42,221 nt of DNA from the NCBI RefSeq assembly GCF_934277605.1, contig NZ_CAKQVD010000013.1:1-42221 (forward strand), in the 5' to 3' direction. The notes beneath the pieces were generated by a model, which saw nothing but the letters and a program-made list of their open reading frames with translations, did no database searches and was not told where the DNA came from. Below are positions 23,450 to 30,822 of this stretch, in pieces (positions within the stretch are counted from its first letter, which is position 1; the number at the start of each line of letters is the position of its first letter). Position numbers and translations under genes: made by a program. This DNA comes from an uncultured Anaerotignum sp. GTDB taxonomy: Bacteria > Bacillota > Clostridia > Lachnospirales > Anaerotignaceae.

Positions 23450-23959
23450 TTTTCTTCTTTTTCCATCAGCCGTATTGCTTTTCTCCGCCTGTTGCGGTAT
23501 AGTAGAATGAAGAAGGATAAACTGAAGCAGCGTTTCGGACGTAGGTCGGTGGGCTTTGCATATCAGCACTTGATCATCCTTCTTGAACGGATACCGCTTG
23601 GCGGAACGATTCGGGGAATTGTACCCCGCTATTTAGGGAAACCTTGCGGAAATAGGATTGGGAATAAGAATCGACGCAGAATACGCCTTCCTGCCCTTCG
23701 GGCATAGCCGAAGCATTTGCGGCATCTCGGAAATACGCTATTCTGCAGGCTGAGTCAACGGAATGATTCCTAGAAAATGGAGGACGCTTCGGCGAGGAAT
23801 CCCGATAGGCTTCCGTTGCAAGCAAAAAAGAGCCTGATTTCACTGTGCACATGAAATCGGCTCTTTTTCTTTTATGTCTCATCCTTGATTTTCGTATTTT
23901 TAATATTGCAGGTTTTTGCTGCCCGATAAAAAAGAATGCCGAAAATCAAAAAGGATATT
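23450..23959 (+). repeat. 508-bp tandem repeat, copy 2
   Basis: Second copy, overlapping the first by two T residues. The last 270 bp of the unit appear identical in the two copies, so the duplication is recent or kept uniform by conversion. Its end overlaps the -35 of the adjoining antitoxin RNA promoter. Confidence 0.9.
23509..23873 (+). ncRNA. Unidentified structured RNA, copy 2 (about 365 nt)
   Basis: Same promoter (23475-23503), same terminator and same length as copy 1. Differences from copy 1 include a G-to-A and a C-to-T change that would pair with each other in a small GGC-loop-GCC hairpin (GAC-loop-GTC in this copy), a compensatory change favouring a folded RNA. Confidence 0.55.
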
Positions 23960-23992
23960 GCATTTTTGATTTCTTTGTAGCATAATAAAAAC

Positions 23993-24086
23993 AAGAGGAA
24001 CAACCGCCCACAAGGTGGGTTGACCTATTGGAGAAATGACATAGAAAGCCACCCCGCAACCGGTCAAAGTATTAGGGTGGTTTTTC
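23993..24086 (+). ncRNA. Antisense antitoxin RNA of type I toxin locus 1
   Basis: Promoter TTGCAT (23958-23963), 17-bp spacer, CATAAT (23981-23986). A terminator follows (stem 24047-24054 with 24075-24082, then TTTTT). The roughly 95-nt RNA is complementary to the 3' region of the convergent toxin mRNA from 24105-24188, as in TxpA/RatA-type systems. Confidence 0.65.
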
Positions 24087-24104
24087 TATGTCTAAAATAA
24101 AAGA

Positions 24105-24188
24105 CTATCTGAGATTCAAAAATATGAATGTCAGCAATGCAAGAAGGAATGTCCCAAAAGACATTAAGTCTTTAAAGTCAAACTTCAT
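24105..24188 (-). CDS. Small holin-like type I toxin peptide, 27 aa
   Basis: A 27-codon frame starting MKFDFKDLMSFG, followed by one strongly hydrophobic helix (FLLALLTFIFLNL) and a terminal Arg. A very strong ribosome site (GGGGGTGG) precedes the ATG. The promoter TTGTGT-17-TACAAT lies at 24256-24284 on the minus strand. The shape matches the Fst/TxpA-like holin-like toxin peptides of Firmicutes, which insert into the membrane when not repressed. The convergent antisense RNA gene supports a type I toxin-antitoxin locus. Confidence 0.75.
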   Translation of the reverse strand: MKFDFKDLMSFGTFLLALLTFIFLNLR

Positions 24189-24255
24189 CAGCACCACCCC
24201 CATTCTATGTAGAATGAAGGTCAAGCCACCCTGTACACGATTGTTCCATAACAGC

Positions 24256-24284
24256 ATTGTAGCACACCAATACACGCCACACAA
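24256..24284 (-). promoter_or_regulatory. Promoter of type I toxin 1
   Basis: Minus strand TTGTGT (24279-24284), 17-bp spacer, TACAAT (24256-24261), giving a leader of about 60 nt. Confidence 0.65.
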
Positions 24285-24289
24285 GCGAA

Positions 24290-24318
24290 CAAAGAAAAAG
24301 AGCCTTTCGGCTCTTTTT
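24290..24318 (-). terminator. Terminator of the RNase J gene
   Basis: A 10-bp perfect stem (24295-24304 with 24309-24318), 4-nt loop, with TTTTTC following on the minus strand, 4 bp after the RNase J stop. Confidence 0.85.
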
Positions 24319-24321
24319 CTT

Positions 24322-26217
24322 TTATACTTCCATGATGATTGGCAGAATCATCGGACTTCTCTTTGTTTTCTGCCAAATATAATTTTTCAGCGTATCCTTA
24401 ATGACACCCTTAATGTAGTTCCAGCTTGTGATATTCTTTTCCTCGCACTTGAGCAATGCCTCCAGCACGCACGCCCGTGCCTCCTCCATCAGATTTTCTG
24501 CCTCACGGACATAAACAAACCCTCTGGAAATGATATCGGGGCCGGAAACAACGGTCCCCATCTCCTTATCCATGGAAACAACAACCACCATCAAGCCATC
24601 CTGCGACAAATGCTTTCTGTCTCTCAGCACGATGTTGCCGACATCGCCAACACCCAAGCCGTCTACCATAATCTGTCCCACAGGCACAGTTCCGGTAACC
24701 TTCGCCTCGTTTTTGTTGACCTCCAGCACCTCGCCCAGCTTCATCACGAAGATATCATTCTTATCCATCCCCATGGAAATTGCCAAATTCTTATGACAGG
24801 AAAGGTGCATAAATTCCCCATGCACAGGCATAAAGAATTTCGGCTTTGTCAGTGCCAGCATCAGCTTTAGCTCTTCCTGACGGGCGTGGCCGGAAACATG
24901 GATATCCTCAATATCCCCATAGACCACATTTGCGCCCTTTTTCAGCAGCTCATTCACAACACGGGAAACACTCTTTTCATTCCCCGGAATTGCAGAGGCG
25001 CTGATGATGATTTTATCATCGGGCTTCACATTGATTTGCTTATGCTCGCCGGATGCGATACGAGAAAGGGCGGACATCGTTTCGCCTTGGCTGCCTGTTG
25101 TGATAATGACCAGTTGGTCATCCCGATAATTTCTTGTTTCGTTAATATCAATCAGTGTTCTGGGCGGAATCCAAAGATAATCCAGCTCGGATGCTGTTTT
25201 TACCGCATTGACCATGCTGCGTCCGATGATGGCAACCTTTCTGCCATACATATACGCCGCATTGATAACCTGCTGGATACGATGGATATTCGAGGAGAAG
25301 GTTGCAACCATGATTCGATTTTTCGGTGTTTCCTCAAAAATCTTTTCAAACACCTTCCCTACGTTCTTTTCGGACATCGTGAAGCCCCGTCTTTCTGCGT
25401 TGGTGCTGTCACTCATCAAAAGCAAAACACCTTCCTTGCCCAGTGCGGCAAAGCGCTGCAAATCAATCACTTCGCCATCAATCGGGGTATAATCGACCTT
25501 AAAGTCGCCGGTATGCACCACAACGCCCACAGGTGTATGGATTGCCAGTGCAACCGCGTCTGCGATAGAGTGGTTCGTGTGGATAAATTCCACCACCATC
25601 TGCCCCAGCTTTACCTTTTCACCAGGAACCACCGTATGTCTTGTTGTGGAATCCAGCATTTTATGCTCTCTGAGCTTGTTTTCCAACAGCCCCAGTGTCA
25701 GCAGTGTGCCGAACACAGGCACGTTAATCTGCTTGAGGATATACGGCAATGCGCCGATATGGTCCTCATGTCCATGGGTTAATACAATCCCTCTGATTTT
25801 GTCGATGTTTTTTGTCAAATAGGTTACATCCGGAATAACCAAGTCAATCCCCAGCATATCATCCTCGGGGAAGGCCAGACCACAGTCAATGATAATTATA
25901 TCATCGCCATATTCCAGAACCGTCATATTCTTGCCGATTTCATCCAAGCCGCCCAGTGCAATCACCTTCAGGTTCATCTTGGGCTTTGCCTTTGCTCTGC
26001 TTCTTGCACGCAGCTTTGCAACAGGGTTCGCCTTTGCAAGCTTTGTTTTCGGCTCTGCCTCTGCCTTCGCTTTCGGCTCTGCCTTTGCCTTGGGCGCTGC
26101 CTTTGCTTTCGGCGCCGCCTTTGCCTTGGGTTCCGCCTTTGTCTTTGCGGCTCTCGCCTTGGAATCCTTCCCGGCTTCCCTTCCGTTTGTCTCCTTCACG
26201 GATTTTCTCTCTGCCAA
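24322..26217 (-). CDS. rnj: Ribonuclease J with a Lys/Ala/Pro-rich N-terminal extension
   Basis: A 631-aa RNase J, the 5'-3' exo- and endoribonuclease of RNA decay and rRNA processing. The metallo-beta-lactamase/beta-CASP core (from about residue 80, MNLKVIALGGLDEIGKNM) shows the zinc-binding LTHGHEDHIGALPY, HTGDFKVDY, SDSTNAERRGFT, ASAIPGNE and MPVHGEFMHL. The likely start is the TTG at 26217, which follows AAGGAGG with 8-nt spacing; a longer reading to 26487 has no ribosome site. About 80 residues before the core are a low-complexity run of PKAKA-type repeats, absent from B. subtilis RNase J1. It could bind RNA or acidic partners. Confidence 0.93.
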   Translation of the reverse strand: MAERKSVKETNGREAGKDSKARAAKTKAEPKAKAAPKAKAAPKAKAEPKAKAEAEPKTKLAKANPVAKLRARSRAKAKPKMNLKVIALGGLDEIGKNMTVLEYGDDIIIIDCGLAFPEDDMLGIDLVIPDVTYLTKNIDKIRGIVLTHGHEDHIGALPYILKQINVPVFGTLLTLGLLENKLREHKMLDSTTRHTVVPGEKVKLGQMVVEFIHTNHSIADAVALAIHTPVGVVVHTGDFKVDYTPIDGEVIDLQRFAALGKEGVLLLMSDSTNAERRGFTMSEKNVGKVFEKIFEETPKNRIMVATFSSNIHRIQQVINAAYMYGRKVAIIGRSMVNAVKTASELDYLWIPPRTLIDINETRNYRDDQLVIITTGSQGETMSALSRIASGEHKQINVKPDDKIIISASAIPGNEKSVSRVVNELLKKGANVVYGDIEDIHVSGHARQEELKLMLALTKPKFFMPVHGEFMHLSCHKNLAISMGMDKNDIFVMKLGEVLEVNKNEAKVTGTVPVGQIMVDGLGVGDVGNIVLRDRKHLSQDGLMVVVVSMDKEMGTVVSGPDIISRGFVYVREAENLMEEARACVLEALLKCEEKNITSWNYIKGVIKDTLKNYIWQKTKRSPMILPIIMEV

Positions 26218-26491
26218 AAAACACACCTCCTTTTCTTTTTTTCTCTGTTCTTTTTTTATAGTATGGCGTAAAAAAGTTCTCTTTAAACTGCAAAACAGGC
26301 CGTCTTTTCTAAAAAAAGGCAAACGGAAAAAGAGCAGTCGATGCTCAACGATTGCAAAAACATTTCCGCCCCGTTTTGTCAATCCGCTGAGTGCTGCTGT
26401 TTTTTCCTCCCATATTTTGCTGTTTCTTTTTCCGCTCATTTTTATATGAAAAGAGCGCTTGGCAAGCTGCCTAAGCCGCCCTAACACATTC

Positions 26492-26797
26492 TCAATCGTC
26501 CAGCTCTACGTCGTAATCCTCTGCCTTCTGTGCGAACAGGTCAGCCACACGGTCAAATTCCGCATCATCCTCCACCAGCTCATAGGTCACATCATCCGTA
26601 TTGATGGAAACCTCCTTCAAAATGATGGCATCTGTTTCATCATCATCCATCAGCTCTGTTTCCACCACCAGAAGATAACGCTCGCCGCCGCAGGCAACAT
26701 TATCAATAATGGAAAATTCCACATCGTTACCGTTTTCATCTGTCATGGTAACCACTTCAAATTCCAGTTCATTGATTTCATCATAAATATCAGCCAT
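26492..26797 (-). CDS. DUF1292 family protein
   Basis: A 101-aa, very acidic protein (many D/E, ending VELDD) of the DUF1292/YrzB family. It is conserved in Firmicutes directly downstream of ruvX, as here (18-bp gap). EFEVVTMTDENGNDVEFSIID is the typical opening. Start 26797 has GAGGAG; the ATG at 26812 does not. No biochemical function is established. It is probably the last gene of the ireB-ruvX-DUF1292 unit, with RNase J starting 274 bp further on. Confidence 0.88.
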   Translation of the reverse strand: MADIYDEINELEFEVVTMTDENGNDVEFSIIDNVACGGERYLLVVETELMDDDETDAIILKEVSINTDDVTYELVEDDAEFDRVADLFAQKAEDYDVELDD

Positions 26798-26815
26798 AAA
26801 ATTTCTCCTCAATTC

Positions 26816-27244
26816 TTATTCTCTCGTCCTGCTGTCCAGATAGCCCTGCAAAATATGCACTGCTGCCATCTTATCAATGACGCTTTTTCTCTGATCATGG
26901 CTCAGCCCAACCTCTCGCAAGGAGCGCTCCGCCGCAATGGTGCTGAATCTTTCATCCCAAAGCAAAACCTCCACCTTGGGAAACCGTCTTTGGATACGTT
27001 CACAAAAATCCCTTGTCTTGACGCATCTGTCCCCTTCGGAGCCATCCAAATTCTTGGGGTAGCCCAAAATGATTCTTTCTGCTTGGTATTGTTCCACCAA
27101 TTCTGCCAATCTACGCATACATTTCTTAAATTCCTTGGGATTTTCCCTACGGATAATCTCCACCCCCTGCGCCGTCCAGCCAAACGGATCGCTGACAGCA
27201 ACACCAATGGTTTTATCTCCAAAATCCAAACCTAAAATACGCAA
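26816..27244 (-). CDS. ruvX: RuvX/YqgF family RNase H-like nuclease
   Basis: A 142-aa RNase H-fold protein, annotated as a putative pre-16S rRNA nuclease or Holliday junction resolvase. The opening ILGLDFGDKTIGVAVSDP has the first catalytic Asp, IILGYPKNLDGSEGDRC is the family motif and LLWDERFSTIAAE supplies the second acidic residue. The TTG at 27244 is chosen as start because AGAGGAAG precedes it and the resulting length is normal. It lies between ireB and the DUF1292 gene, the standard Firmicute order. Confidence 0.92.
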   Translation of the reverse strand: MRILGLDFGDKTIGVAVSDPFGWTAQGVEIIRRENPKEFKKCMRRLAELVEQYQAERIILGYPKNLDGSEGDRCVKTRDFCERIQRRFPKVEVLLWDERFSTIAAERSLREVGLSHDQRKSVIDKMAAVHILQGYLDSRTRE

Positions 27245-27277
27245 TTTGCTTCCTCTTTCTTCCGCCGTTTTGCACAA

Positions 27278-27538
27278 TCACTCGTTGCGGTCTAAATAAT
27301 CCTTTACCAGTTCCTCCAGCAGCTCATCCCGTTCCAGCTTGCGAATCAGCACACGGGCATTCTGGTAGCTTGTGATATAGGTCGGGTCGCCGGAAAGGAT
27401 ATAGCCTACAATCTGGTTGACGGGATTATAGCCCTTTTCCCGCAGGGCACTGCTCACTGCCATCAGGATTCGCTTTGCCTCGTTTTCGGGTTCTTTTTCC
27501 AATCTGCCGAAATATTGTGTTTCATGTAAATTTGCCAT
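27278..27538 (-). CDS. ireB: IreB family regulatory phosphoprotein
   Basis: An 86-aa protein of the IreB (UPF0297/YrzL) family, in enterococci a substrate of the PASTA kinase IreK and a regulator of cephalosporin tolerance. VSSALREKGYNPVNQIVGYILSGDPTYIT is cut here to its clearest part, GYNPVNQIVGYILSGDP, the invariant core. ETQYFG near the N terminus holds the likely phosphorylated threonine region. Start 27538 gives the usual length. Gene order ireB-ruvX-DUF1292 supports the call. Confidence 0.93.
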   Translation of the reverse strand: MANLHETQYFGRLEKEPENEAKRILMAVSSALREKGYNPVNQIVGYILSGDPTYITSYQNARVLIRKLERDELLEELVKDYLDRNE

Positions 27539-27654
27539 ACCTTTCACGCTCCATTCTTGCGGCCTTGCCGCCCCCCTTATATCCAAAAATATATCCAAAT
27601 AAAATATTCACACAGACCTTGCGCCTGTTTCTTCTGAAAAAAGTAGTTATTTCT

Positions 27655-27683
27655 ATGATACCCGAAATAAAACACGATTGCAA
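27655..27683 (-). promoter_or_regulatory. Promoter of the ireB-ruvX operon
   Basis: Minus strand TTGCAA (27678-27683), 17-bp spacer, TATCAT (27655-27660), with a leader of about 110 nt. Confidence 0.75.
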
Positions 27684-27721
27684 CTATATTCTCTTTACAT
27701 AATGATTACAAATTCATCTGC

Positions 27722-29020
27722 TTAACACTCAGCCTCGCCGAACAGCACCTCGCCATCCGCCTTCGTGATGTGCGTTTTGCAAATGCAGTTGGTCAAATCC
27801 TTCTCGCTTTTGCCATGCACCTTGATATAGTTGGTGGTATGCCCTTCATAAATGCCCTCGCCGACAGCTCTTTCATACAGCACCGAGGCCGTTTTGCCGA
27901 CAGCATCCGCCAGAAAATCCGCCGCCATCCTGTCGCTGAGCTGAATCAGCGTATGACTTCTTTCCGCCTTCACTGCATTGAGCAGTTGGTCCTTTCTTGC
28001 CGCTGCGGGCGTGCCACGCTTGGGGGAATAGGGGAATACATGAATCTTTGCAAACCCGATTTCCTCCGCAAAGGCATAGCTTTCCCGAAAATCCTCCTCG
28101 GTTTCCCCGGGGAAGCCGACAATGATATCGGTTGTCAGGGCAACCCTCGGCAGATATTGCCGCAGAAGCTTTGCCGCCTGCCGATATTTTTCTGTGTCAT
28201 ATTTTCGGTTCATTTCCTTCAGGGTTTTGTCACAGCCGCTTTGCAAGGAAAGATGGAAGTGGTCGCAAACCTTAGGCAATGATGCCATGGCCTGCGCAAA
28301 TTCCTCCGTCACCACATTCGGCTCAATGGAGCTGAAGCGAATCCGCTCAATGCCCTCCACCTCATGCACCTGCTTGAGAATTTCCAACAACGAGGTATCC
28401 CTTCTATCCTTGCCGTAGCTTGCCACATGAATCCCTGTCAGCACAACCTCTTTGAAGCCGTTTTCCGCCAAACGCCACACCTCTGCCAAAACCTCCTGCG
28501 GCTCTCTGCTGCGGATGGGTCCTCTGGCATAGGGAATAATGCAGTAGGAGCAATACTGACTGCAACCATCCTGAATTTTCAGATACGCTCTGGTTCTGTT
28601 TGCCAGCTTTTGAATCGACAGCGGCTCAAACACTCTTTCCTTCATAATATCGGAAACGTGGTTTTCCACGCCCTTTGTCCGATCATATTGCTCGACCATT
28701 TCCACAATCTGCGCTCTGTCCTTTGTGCCAAGCACCAGATTGACCCCCTCCACCGCCATCAGCTCCTGCGGTGCGGTCTGTGCATAGCAGCCGACAACTG
28801 CCACAATGGCATTTTCGTTCTGCCGCTTTACCTTACGAATCAACTGACGGGATTTTTTATCCCCGAAATTCGTAACGGTGCAGGTATTGATTACATATAC
28901 ATCAGCCGTTTCATCAATGCCGACAATTTCATAGCCCTTTTCTGCGAACAGCTCCGCAATGGCTTCACTTTCATATTGATTTACTTTGCAGCCCAAGGCA
29001 AAGCTCGCTGCTTTTTTCAT
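27722..29020 (-). CDS. mtaB: tRNA t6A37 methylthiotransferase MtaB
   Basis: A 432-aa radical-SAM enzyme converting t6A at tRNA position 37 to ms2t6A. The N-terminal UPF0004 domain has cysteines in FALGCKVNQYES, INTCTVTNFGDKKSR and VVGCYAQTAP for the auxiliary Fe-S cluster. The radical-SAM CxxxCxxC is DGCSQYCSYCIIPYARGP, with RSR following. A TRAM-like domain ends the protein (ASVLYERAVGEGIYEGHTTNY). Length is typical. The start has GGAGGAG. It follows an unknown 183-aa gene by 52 bp, so they are probably cotranscribed. Confidence 0.94.
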   Translation of the reverse strand: MKKAASFALGCKVNQYESEAIAELFAEKGYEIVGIDETADVYVINTCTVTNFGDKKSRQLIRKVKRQNENAIVAVVGCYAQTAPQELMAVEGVNLVLGTKDRAQIVEMVEQYDRTKGVENHVSDIMKERVFEPLSIQKLANRTRAYLKIQDGCSQYCSYCIIPYARGPIRSREPQEVLAEVWRLAENGFKEVVLTGIHVASYGKDRRDTSLLEILKQVHEVEGIERIRFSSIEPNVVTEEFAQAMASLPKVCDHFHLSLQSGCDKTLKEMNRKYDTEKYRQAAKLLRQYLPRVALTTDIIVGFPGETEEDFRESYAFAEEIGFAKIHVFPYSPKRGTPAAARKDQLLNAVKAERSHTLIQLSDRMAADFLADAVGKTASVLYERAVGEGIYEGHTTNYIKVHGKSEKDLTNCICKTHITKADGEVLFGEAEC

Positions 29021-29072
29021 ATTAAAACGCTCCTCCGCAGCAGAAACACCTCTGCCGCTTTTTGTTTATTCT

Positions 29073-29624
29073 TTAATTGATTCTGAAAAATAACGGCAGA
29101 AGCTTCATTGCCACCGTTACATCCTTTCCGGAAAGCCACACCAAATGCTCCCGCAGAGCCTCCCAGCGTTCCTTTTTCGGCATCACCTGCGCACAGATGG
29201 TCTCCATGGCATCCAAATGCTCCATGATATCCTCCCTCTCTGCACGGGACAGCCCCGAAAGCATCCCGATTTCCAAGCGGACTGTCGTAAAATCCGCATA
29301 TAAATTCAATTCCTCATGCTCCTTGGCGATGGAATATTCCACCAAGCCCTCATTGCTGTAATCGTTTTCCCGAAACAGCCGCATCCGCTCCAAGAGGGTA
29401 CACACATTTTTCCGATAATTTTCCGCCACATCTGCACAATCCTCATAGGGCTGCATCACTCTCAGCCCCTTGGTAAAGCCCTCGATTTTATCGGCATAAT
29501 GCTCTAAAAGCCGGCGGAACAGCTCCTCCAACGCCTCACTGTCATAAGAGGAGGCCTCCCAGACACGCTCTGCCCGGTCAATATCCTCATCAATCATGGT
29601 TCGTATATCCTTTTCCTTCGACAT
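29073..29624 (-). CDS. Hypothetical helical protein upstream of mtaB, 183 aa
   Basis: I do not recognise the family. The product is highly charged and predicted all-helical, with no signal peptide, membrane segment or Cys motif. It has several E/R-rich amphipathic stretches (for example YDSEALEELFRRLLEHYADK). The start at 29624 is placed after GGAGG, though the spacing is short; an ATG at 29645 has no ribosome site. A good promoter lies just upstream and mtaB follows, which suggests a housekeeping context without naming a function. Confidence 0.65.
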   Translation of the reverse strand: MSKEKDIRTMIDEDIDRAERVWEASSYDSEALEELFRRLLEHYADKIEGFTKGLRVMQPYEDCADVAENYRKNVCTLLERMRLFRENDYSNEGLVEYSIAKEHEELNLYADFTTVRLEIGMLSGLSRAEREDIMEHLDAMETICAQVMPKKERWEALREHLVWLSGKDVTVAMKLLPLFFRIN

Positions 29625-29659
29625 AGCCTCCACCGCCTTCCGCATTTAGATTATCTTTT

Positions 29660-29689
29660 AGTATAGCATAAAAACAGGGGCTCTGGCAA
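29660..29689 (-). promoter_or_regulatory. Promoter of the unknown gene-mtaB unit
   Basis: Minus strand TTGCCA (29684-29689), 18-bp spacer, TATACT (29660-29665). Confidence 0.7.
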
Positions 29690-29792
29690 GAAGCCCGCCC
29701 CATGAAAACCCTTTTTTCAAAAATTGCAAAACCCTGCAAAAGAACGTCTGATTCCGATTGATTTTTTCCTTCCTTTATGCTATCATAGCAGT

Positions 29793-29877
29793 AAGAAAGG
29801 ATTACCGCTTGTGGAAGGGCGGTCAGTCCGAAATAATTAGGGTTGACCGTCTAACTTCTGTTAGACTGTCGCTTTTT
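29793..29877 (+). ncRNA. Antitoxin-type small RNA, first copy
   Basis: Promoter TTGATT (29758-29763), 17-bp spacer, TATCAT (29781-29786). A terminator stem (29845-29855 with 29860-29870, one mismatch) precedes GCTTTTT. It shares GGATTACCGCTT, GGAAGGGCGGTCAGTCC and the GACCGTCTAAC stem with the second copy about 120 bp downstream. It does not itself overlap the toxin gene at 30000-30080 and would act in trans if at all. Confidence 0.55.
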
Positions 29878-29912
29878 ATTTATTTCCTGTTTTACGCAGG
29901 AGGATAAGAGCT

Positions 29913-29995
29913 ATGAAAAAGGATTACCGCTTTGGGAAGGGCGGTCAGTCCTAAAACGAAGGTTGACCGTCTAACTTCTGTTAGGCGGTCTTTTT
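29913..29995 (+). ncRNA. Antitoxin-type small RNA, second copy, next to toxin 2
   Basis: Second copy, ending in a perfect terminator (29965-29975 with 29980-29990, one G-T pair, then TTTTT) 4 bp from the toxin stop. It is therefore antisense to the 3' end of the toxin mRNA. Its promoter is not clear. A 13-codon frame (29913-29954) with an AGGAGG site runs through it and encodes KKDYRFGKGGQS after the Met; it may be incidental or a real peptide. Confidence 0.5.
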
Positions 29996-29999
29996 CTTA

Positions 30000-30080
30000 T
30001 CAATTCTTATGCAGAAAGCATAAGGTGATAATTCCAATGATTACTAAGCTATATTGAAACAATTCAGCGTATGTAACCAT
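30000..30080 (-). CDS. Holin-like type I toxin peptide, 26 aa
   Basis: A 26-codon frame beginning MVTYAELFQYSLVIIG, a single hydrophobic helix and a short basic end (HKN). This is the pattern of the holin-like toxin family (Fst/TxpA related). The ribosome site AAGGGGGGTGAT is exceptionally strong. The promoter TTGTCG-17-TATGGT lies at 30137-30165. The convergent small RNA genes make a type I toxin-antitoxin locus. It is not homologous to the toxin at 24105-24188 beyond general shape. Confidence 0.82.
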   Translation of the reverse strand: MVTYAELFQYSLVIIGIITLCFLHKN

Positions 30081-30136
30081 AGCATCACCCCCCTTACAGA
30101 GAGTGACTGAACCGCCGAGCGATAATCCTCGCTTAT

Positions 30137-30165
30137 ACCATATCACATTTTTCTTTTTTCGACAA
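30137..30165 (-). promoter_or_regulatory. Promoter of type I toxin 2
   Basis: Minus strand TTGTCG (30160-30165), 17-bp spacer, TATGGT (30137-30142). Confidence 0.55.
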
Positions 30166-30170
30166 GCAAC

Positions 30171-30197
30171 AAAAAGAGCCGTATCCCTACGGCTCTC
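30171..30197 (-). terminator. Terminator of the 153-aa unknown gene
   Basis: A 9-bp perfect stem (30175-30183 with 30188-30196), 4-nt loop, T run on the minus strand. Confidence 0.8.
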
Positions 30198-30208
30198 TTG
30201 GCTTCGTT

Positions 30209-30670
30209 TTATTTTTCTTCTTCGTCATCCTCAATGATTACAACCATGCCGCCCAGTCTTCTGTTCAGCTCTTTTCTTGTAATCTTAATGATGTTGGGCG
30301 CTACGCCGTCCGGCTGCTCCTCGATGAAGTAGGCTTCTTCGTTATCGCAGTCGTTTTCATCCAGCCAACCACTGAAATAGGACAGGATGGAACGCATGAT
30401 TTCCACGCAATGTCCCCAATAGTCCAAATCCAAGAACACCAGTCTGTTCTTTTCGCCGGTTTTGGAGAACTTACGGCTCTTATAAACCATTGTAAACAGA
30501 CGTCTTTCCTCGCCCTTATAGGTAAAATAAACCGCCATTTCGTTGCTTTCTCCGAAACGGTTTTCATAACGGTTTACCTTCGCCTCGGGGTCAAAATATT
30601 TTAAAATGAACTGATAAATCTGCTCCAGCTCAATCTCTTTTGTGATGTATCCATGTGTTTTTGCTGTCAT
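30209..30670 (-). CDS. Hypothetical protein, 153 aa
   Basis: No family recognised. The product is soluble, with mixed alpha/beta character suggested by alternating hydrophobic stretches (MAVYFTYKGEERRLFTMVY) and a very acidic C-terminal tail (EDDEEEK). There are no membrane segments or metal motifs. It is a single-gene unit with a strong AAGGAGG site, its own promoter (30743-30771) and terminator. The orderly signals argue it is a real, expressed gene. Confidence 0.7.
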   Translation of the reverse strand: MTAKTHGYITKEIELEQIYQFILKYFDPEAKVNRYENRFGESNEMAVYFTYKGEERRLFTMVYKSRKFSKTGEKNRLVFLDLDYWGHCVEIMRSILSYFSGWLDENDCDNEEAYFIEEQPDGVAPNIIKITRKELNRRLGGMVVIIEDDEEEK

Positions 30671-30742
30671 TGGAAAGGCCTCCTTTTTCCGATACCCTTT
30701 TCATCCATATTTTTCACAAAAATCCTTTTCACTTCTGATTGC

Positions 30743-30771
30743 ATTATACAGGAAGAAAATCTCCTTTACAA
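30743..30771 (-). promoter_or_regulatory. Promoter of the 153-aa unknown gene
   Basis: Minus strand TTGTAA (30766-30771), 17-bp spacer, TATAAT (30743-30748). Confidence 0.75.
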
Positions 30772-30822
30772 GAGCAATACCTTCCATGAAAAACATTTTT
30801 TTCCATTCTTTTTTAGGCAGTT

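Larger units (their letters stand above)
22942..23451 (+). repeat. 508-bp tandem repeat, copy 1
   Basis: First of two direct copies with a period of exactly 508 bp; most positions are identical, with substitutions clustered between about 23030 and 23130. Each copy contains a promoter, an apparent structured RNA, a strong terminator and a distal inverted repeat (TTGATTTTCG ... CGAAAATCAA). It shows no transposase or terminal-repeat structure. Confidence 0.9.

Noticed and set aside
22958..23882. Leftward frames (up to 138 codons) within the 508-bp repeats
   Set aside because: No ribosome site, and the + strand has a promoter and terminator instead. I read these as shadows of a structured RNA, though conservation analysis could change this.
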